Shown here in pieces: positions 28,940 through 32,727 of a stretch of 32,727 nt of DNA (position 1 is its first letter; every line of letters starts with the position of its first letter). Location of the stretch: assembly GCA_947486505.1 (NCBI GenBank), contig CANKTT010000002.1, positions 1-32,727 on the forward strand. The letters are read 5' to 3'. The notes beneath the pieces are model-generated. The model saw only the letters and a program-made list of their open reading frames with translations. It was not told where the DNA came from and did not search any database. Made by a program: the position numbers and the translations under genes. The DNA is from Actinomycetota bacterium. GTDB lineage: Bacteria; Actinomycetota; Actinomycetes; S36-B12; UBA5976.

Positions 28940-29752
28940 GTGCAAGAGATTCTGGACCTACAAGATGTCACAGTCCGACGCGGGGCAAGTGAAATCCTTA
29001 GTAATGTTTCATGGCGAGTTTCAGCAGGCGAGCGCTGGATAGTCATGGGTTCAAATGGCGCCGGAAAAACTTCCTTGATGCAGGTTTGCTCTGGCTTCAC
29101 GCATCCAACAACGGGTACCGCCAAAATTCTTGGTTACGAACTGGGTCGAACAGACGTGCGTGAACTCCGCACCCTTGTCGGAATATCCAGTGCAGCTGTG
29201 GTTGCATTACTGCCACCTGAGGAAATTGTGCTCGATAGCATTCTCACCTCTGCTTATGGCATTTCAGGTCGCTGGCGCGAGAGATATGACCAAGTTGACC
29301 GAGATCGCGCACATGCCCTGATGGCTGATTGGGGACTTACAAGTTTCGCAAACCGCAGAATCGGAAACTTGTCTGAAGGTGAGAGGAAACGCGTACAGAT
29401 CGCCAGGGCATTAATGTGCGATCCAGAACTTCTGATTTTGGATGAGCCCGCAGCCGGATTAGATGTTGGTGGACGTGAAGACTTGATATCACGTCTTGCC
29501 GCGTTGGCAGCCGAGGAGAACTCACCGAGTTTGGTCCTGGTAACTCATCACGTTGAAGAAATTCCACCAAACTTCACACACGCATTACTGCTTAAGTCTG
29601 GGCAAGTGTCAGCACATGGAGAATTAACTGAAGTAATCGCGAGCGAGCCTATGTCTATTGCGTTTGGACTGCCACTGGCCGTCGAATACGGCGATCAAAG
29701 ATGGCATGCGCAAGGTAAAGTGCCGAGCCGAGGACGCCGAGCCAAAGGCTAA
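28940..29752 (+). CDS. Orphan ABC ATPase (YlmA-like)
   Basis: 270 aa single ATP-binding cassette: Walker A GSNGAGKT (37-44), the unusual signature LSEGERKR (144-151), Walker B LLILDEPAAGLD and the H-loop in LVTHHVEEIPPNFTHALLL. No permease or binding-protein gene is nearby. The THHVEEIP segment and SEGERKR signature place it with the YlmA/ModF-like soluble ATPases whose function is uncertain. The C-terminal tail (about 240-270) is basic (KVPSRGRRAKG). It starts with GTG, probably on a leaderless mRNA. A DUF4916 gene follows 46 nt downstream with its own promoter-like box. Confidence 0.9.
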   Translation: MQEILDLQDVTVRRGASEILSNVSWRVSAGERWIVMGSNGAGKTSLMQVCSGFTHPTTGTAKILGYELGRTDVRELRTLVGISSAAVVALLPPEEIVLDSILTSAYGISGRWRERYDQVDRDRAHALMADWGLTSFANRRIGNLSEGERKRVQIARALMCDPELLILDEPAAGLDVGGREDLISRLAALAAEENSPSLVLVTHHVEEIPPNFTHALLLKSGQVSAHGELTEVIASEPMSIAFGLPLAVEYGDQRWHAQGKVPSRGRRAKG

Positions 29753-29786
29753 TGCGGATTATCACAACAGTTCGCCAAAGCGTTGA

Positions 29787-29792
29787 CATAAT
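29787..29792 (+). promoter_or_regulatory. Predicted -10 box of DUF4916 gene
   Basis: CATAAT (5 of 6 to TATAAT) ends 6 nt before the GTG at 29799. A TTGACA overlaps it (29783-29788) but is too close to act as its -35. No ribosome site precedes the GTG. Confidence 0.45.
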
Positions 29793-29798
29793 TAAGGC

Positions 29799-30335
29799 GT
29801 GACCGAAATAACCGACATTCAATCTGCTTGGTTGACTGCTGAAGATTTAGCGCAAATCCGCGAGAGATTACCCATTGTCTACGTTGATGCAATTCCGGTC
29901 CGGGTTGATGATGCAGGTCGGGTTGTAAAGATTGGTCTGTTACTTCGTGGTCGACCAGACGGCTCGATAAGTCGCGCCGTTGTTTCCGGTCGCGTTCTTT
30001 ATGGCGAACGAATTCGAGAAGCGTTATTGCGTCACATCGAAAAGGACTTAGGTGGAGTAGCGTTGCCGCAAATTCCAACCAACCCTGCGCCATTCACAGT
30101 GGCCGAGTATTTCCCAGATCCTGATGTATCCGGATTTCACGATCCACGGCAACATGCAGTCTCGCTGGTTTATGTAGTTCCGGTTAAGGGAGACTGCGCC
30201 CCAAGCCAGGACGCTTTGGACTTAGTCTGGTTAACACCAGCCGAAGCTATCTCGCAAAATGTGCGAGCTGAGATGACCGGTGGTCAAGATTTATTAGTTC
30301 AATTAGCCCTGGCTCACGCCGGCGTACTTTCTTAA
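29799..30335 (+). CDS. DUF4916 Nudix-fold protein with degenerate Nudix box
   Basis: 178 aa protein recognised as the actinobacterial DUF4916 family (Nudix superfamily fold). The place of the Nudix box is taken by SGRVLYGERIREALLRHIEKDLG (positions 63-85 in outline): REALLRHIEKD replaces the REUxEE metal-binding core, so pyrophosphohydrolase activity is doubtful. Conserved flanks include LPIVYVDAIPVRV, FPDPDVSGFHDPRQHAVSLVYVVP and LVWLTPAEA. Function is unknown. GTG start with a -10-like box 6 nt upstream. It is followed 14 nt later by a gene with an intact Nudix box, so the two may act together. Confidence 0.82.
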   Translation: MTEITDIQSAWLTAEDLAQIRERLPIVYVDAIPVRVDDAGRVVKIGLLLRGRPDGSISRAVVSGRVLYGERIREALLRHIEKDLGGVALPQIPTNPAPFTVAEYFPDPDVSGFHDPRQHAVSLVYVVPVKGDCAPSQDALDLVWLTPAEAISQNVRAEMTGGQDLLVQLALAHAGVLS

Positions 30336-30349
30336 GGTTTTTATCTCTC

Positions 30350-30823
30350 ATGGCAGAACGTGATGGTGACGGCTGGGTTGAATGTCAGTGTGGGTCCCGT
30401 CACTGGGGTAAGTACGGCGCAGCTGGTGTAGTTCTGATCGATCCGCATTCTCGATCGATTCTGTTGCAACTACGTGCGGAATGGACTCACGGCGGACGAG
30501 TTTGGGGGATTCCAGGCGGCGCGCGGGATTCTCACGAGACAGGCATTGAGTCTGCACTCAGAGAAATGTTTGAAGAACTTGCAATCCACCCTGATTCGGT
30601 TGAAGTTGTTCATGACAACATTTGGGCAGATCATGATGATTGGAGTTACCACACAGTTTTTGCCATTACCTCGAGAGAGATTGACTATCAAGTTAATGAG
30701 GAGGCTGAACTAGCCGAGTGGATTGAGCTGTCCAAGGTCTCTGAATTGGATCTACATCCTGGTTTTGCTTCCAACTGGAGTGACATCAGGCACGCTATTG
30801 AAGCTGTTTTAGCTAAACCTTAG
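30350..30823 (+). CDS. Nudix hydrolase
   Basis: 157 aa with a nearly canonical Nudix box at 57-79: G57, E63, then REMFEELAI with R71, E72, E75 and E76, the metal ligands (the usual late Gly is Ala). Such enzymes cleave nucleoside diphosphates linked to another moiety; the substrate cannot be told here. The N-terminus carries ECQCGSRHWGKYGAAGV, a short Cys-containing block often found before this Nudix subtype in Actinobacteria. Its TAG stop shares bases with the TAA stop of convergent trmB. No ribosome site is clear at the ATG. Confidence 0.9.
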   Translation: MAERDGDGWVECQCGSRHWGKYGAAGVVLIDPHSRSILLQLRAEWTHGGRVWGIPGGARDSHETGIESALREMFEELAIHPDSVEVVHDNIWADHDDWSYHTVFAITSREIDYQVNEEAELAEWIELSKVSELDLHPGFASNWSDIRHAIEAVLAKP

Positions 30824-31506
30824 ATTTTTCGGGCACTGAGTTGCGAGACTTTGTGTCCTAGTCGCAGTGCGCGCTGATGGTAAGTTGTTAATGGAACTTG
30901 CCAATCATCAAAGTCAACGTCAAACTTCGCAAAGTCCATGATTGCAATTGTTGCAGAAGCAAAATATGACTCATCGTCTGTGACAAAAACTATGCGACCA
31001 CCAGGCTTCAAGATACGAAACGACAGTTCAAGGAAAAGTGGAGTTATCAGTCTGCGCTTGTGATGCCTTTCTTTTGGCCAGGGGTCTGGAAACAGCACAT
31101 GAATCTCGTCCACCGAATCACTTAGTAACCAATCTTTGAAAACATCAATACCATCGCCGTGATGAGTGCGTATGTTCGAGATGCCTAGATCGGTAGCTGC
31201 ATCTACTACAGCAATGAGACCAACTGTGTGAACGTCGATCGCGAGCACTCCAACAGTTGAGTTGGATTGGGCCAGATTGAGACTGTGTGTACCCATTCCA
31301 GAGCCAAAATCCACGACCACAAAGTCGCGATTGAAAACTTTAGAAAGGTCTATTGGCCGATCAAGGTTGCCTATTTCGAACTTTGGCAAGAGTTGGTGCA
31401 GAGATTGCTCTCTACGTGCAGACATTCGGCCATGCCGGGCGTGAAATGTCCGAATGTGAGGGTGTTCCGAATCTTTGGCAGGTTGCGGATAGATTGGGGA
31501 CTGCAT
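30820..31506 (-). CDS. trmB: tRNA (guanine-N7-)-methyltransferase TrmB
   Basis: SAM-dependent enzyme that makes m7G46 in the variable loop of tRNAs. The SAM motif VDFGSGMGTHS is at about 65-75, followed by AIDVHTVGL, the substrate motif FPDPWPKERHHKRRL and LKPGGRIVFVTD; TFHARHGRMSARR near the N-terminus is the family lead-in. The ATG at 31506 gives 228 aa, close to the family length. An in-frame ATG at 31554 would overlap the dapA coding start and place the dapA ribosome site inside this gene. A TACTCT box ends 5 nt upstream of the chosen ATG. Confidence 0.93.
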   Translation of the reverse strand: MQSPIYPQPAKDSEHPHIRTFHARHGRMSARREQSLHQLLPKFEIGNLDRPIDLSKVFNRDFVVVDFGSGMGTHSLNLAQSNSTVGVLAIDVHTVGLIAVVDAATDLGISNIRTHHGDGIDVFKDWLLSDSVDEIHVLFPDPWPKERHHKRRLITPLFLELSFRILKPGGRIVFVTDDESYFASATIAIMDFAKFDVDFDDWQVPLTTYHQRALRLGHKVSQLSARKI

Positions 31507-31511
31507 ATTTA

Positions 31512-31517
31512 AGAGTA
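31512..31517 (-). promoter_or_regulatory. Possible -10 box of trmB
   Basis: On the minus strand TACTCT (TANNNT) ends 5 nt before the trmB ATG, one base closer than at the other leaderless starts. It supports the start at 31506 over the one at 31554. Confidence 0.35.
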
Positions 31518-31533
31518 CAAGCAAGGAGAGATC

Positions 31534-32409
31534 ATGGACCTCAGTGGCGTTCACGTACCGCTAGTAACACCTTTTGACACCAACGGTGTTGTTGACACTA
31601 AATCAATTTCGCATATCACGGAAGTAATGATTGCCAATGGCATATCTGGAATTGTCGCCGCTGGTACAACAGGTGAAGCATATGCCTTGAATTTCGAAGA
31701 ACGTCAGATGGTTATCGACACGATCGTCAAGCAGGTTCATGGACGCGTGCCTGTCCTAGCTGGTGTCGGCGGCATGTCAACTAAGGAAGCAATCAAACAA
31801 GCACAGTTAGCACTAGAACTTAAATGTGACGGGTTAATGGTTGCTGCTCCTGCGTATGTTTTGCCAACACCAACTGAACTTGCTGCGCATGTTTCAACAG
31901 TTTTGGCTGAAGCCAAGTTGCCAACAGTGCTTTATGACTATCCAGCTCGAACTGGAGTTCCATTCGATCAAGAGTCACTCGATCTACTTGCTGACAATCC
32001 ACATGTAATTGGTATAAAGGAAGCTTCGGGCGACTTGGATCGGATTCCTATGCTTAACCAGCGTTACGCAGGCAGAATCGAAATAGTCTGCGGTGCTGAT
32101 GCGGACAGCCCATCATTCTTCAACGCCGGCGCTACCAGCTGGATCGGTGGCATGGCTAACGCCTTACCTAAGGCACATTTTGGAATTCTTGATCCAGCAA
32201 CTAGAGCGCAGGCTCATGCTGCCGTACTTCCATTACTAGAGCACATTGAATCAGGTCGATACATTGCAAAGACTAAGGCACTAATGGGACTTCTTGGCGT
32301 GCCTTGTGCATCAACTCGAGGTCCGCTTGCAGAGCTCGAACCAGCTGGTGTTGAAACCTTGCGCACACTTGTGGCGCAAGCGGGTGAATGGGTTCCAAGC
32401 CTGGTCTAG
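31534..32409 (+). CDS. dapA: Dihydrodipicolinate synthase family protein (DapA-like)
   Basis: 291 aa TIM-barrel Schiff-base lyase of the DapA/NAL family. Catalytic Lys162 lies in IGIKEASGD, Tyr134 in LYDYPARTG with Arg139 retained, and the GTTGEA loop with T45 and T46 is intact, all as in 4-hydroxy-tetrahydrodipicolinate synthase (lysine and peptidoglycan precursor). Differences are AAPAYVLPT in place of the usual TPYYNKP-type loop, and YDYPARTG in place of YNVPSRTG, so a related pyruvate or 2-keto-acid aldolase activity is also possible. AAGGAG lies about 5 nt before the ATG, one of the best ribosome sites here. No other lysine genes are adjacent. Confidence 0.88.
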   Translation: MDLSGVHVPLVTPFDTNGVVDTKSISHITEVMIANGISGIVAAGTTGEAYALNFEERQMVIDTIVKQVHGRVPVLAGVGGMSTKEAIKQAQLALELKCDGLMVAAPAYVLPTPTELAAHVSTVLAEAKLPTVLYDYPARTGVPFDQESLDLLADNPHVIGIKEASGDLDRIPMLNQRYAGRIEIVCGADADSPSFFNAGATSWIGGMANALPKAHFGILDPATRAQAHAAVLPLLEHIESGRYIAKTKALMGLLGVPCASTRGPLAELEPAGVETLRTLVAQAGEWVPSLV

Positions 32410-32412
32410 TTC

Positions 32413-32727
32413 ATGGCAGCAACCTTATGGAATTTAATCCCCGCTTCTTGGCAGGGTTGTTTGCTCGGTTGCAGACGTGAGATTGATGAGATTGACAGGT
32501 TGCTATCGCTCGAAGTTTCGTCTGGGAAGATTGTTGTACCTGAGCAAAGCAAGTTCTTTGCCGCGCTAGCGATGTTGCCAAGTGAAGTCTCAGTTATCGT
32601 CATCGGGCAGGATCCTTACCCAACGCCCGATCACGCTATTGGCTTGGCATTTGCGGTTCCAGACGATACTCAGCCCCTGCCGGGTTCCTTGCGAAACATC
32701 TTCAAAGAAGTGTTAGTGGATACTGGA
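32413..32727 (+). CDS. ung: Uracil-DNA glycosylase, family 1 (partial, cut by window edge)
   Basis: Removes uracil from DNA as the first step of base excision repair. Only the first 105 codons are in the window; the frame is open to the right edge. The catalytic motif GQDPYPTPDHAIGLAF (65-80) contains the general-base Asp67 and is followed by PLPGSLRNIFKEV, both characteristic of family 1 enzymes. PYP replaces the PYH seen in E. coli, as I recall from actinobacterial homologues. The ATG lies 3 nt after the dapA stop, implying co-transcription. The truncation is due to the window, not to a mutation. Confidence 0.92.
   Translation, partial: MAATLWNLIPASWQGCLLGCRREIDEIDRLLSLEVSSGKIVVPEQSKFFAALAMLPSEVSVIVIGQDPYPTPDHAIGLAFAVPDDTQPLPGSLRNIFKEVLVDTG

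Noticed and set aside
31507..31554. Longer TrmB N-terminus starting at 31554
   Set aside because: It overlaps the dapA start codon and ribosome site and is not a conserved part of TrmB.

Overview
The window comes from a streamlined, aerobic Actinomycetota (actinobacterial) chromosome with an unusually low G+C for the phylum (roughly 45-50 % by eye). The marker genes are actinobacterial: whiA, an RbpA-family RNA polymerase-binding protein, the sufR-sufB-sufD-Rieske-sufC-sufS-sufU-sufT operon, DUF3099, DUF4916 and a fabG-fabI/inhA pair. Compactness and base composition suggest a small-genome aquatic lineage such as the acI/Nanopelagicales group; this is inference, with no phylogeny behind it. 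About 98 % of the window is coding. The longest gene-free stretch is about 100 bp, and I see no tRNA, rRNA, CRISPR, insertion sequence, prophage or integrase.

Layout. (1) 2-8335, plus strand: uvrC-rapZ-yvcK-whiA-gap-pgk-tpi-secG-rbpA, a tight array joining DNA repair, cell-envelope/carbon regulators, WhiA, lower glycolysis and protein export. (2) 8336-12286: tkt (minus), ctaB (plus) and ctaA (minus); ctaB and ctaA convert heme B to heme O and heme A for an aa3-type cytochrome oxidase. (3) 12388-18774, plus: the complete SUF iron-sulfur assembly operon led by its own repressor gene sufR. (4) 18837-22388, plus: a two-domain ABC-F ATPase and an ABC exporter half-transporter. (5) 22385-26653: SURF1 and a DUF3099 membrane protein (minus), dodecin (plus), tldD-tldE (minus). 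(6) 26685-28169, plus: fabG-fabI (fatty acid synthesis). (7) 28182-30823: an uncharacterised conserved protein (minus) divergent from an orphan ABC ATPase followed by two Nudix-fold genes (plus). (8) 30820-end: trmB (minus), a DapA-family gene, and a uracil-DNA glycosylase gene cut by the window edge (plus).

The gene content is mostly core metabolism and housekeeping, and I found no clear new defence or mobile system. The points most worth following up are: a repeated promoter layout (TANNNT box exactly 6 nt before ATG/GTG, no Shine-Dalgarno) at the heads of many transcription units, indicating widespread leaderless mRNAs; convergent genes that share a TTAA/TTAG tetranucleotide as both stop codons; a repeat with two alternative pairings before the ABC-F gene; an imperfect inverted repeat in the sufR promoter region; and the uncharacterised neighbourhood at 28182-30823 with a degenerate Nudix protein. 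Relative to the usual actinobacterial order, the tal-zwf-opcA-pgl block beside tkt and the ABC transporter genes between ctaA and sufR are absent here.
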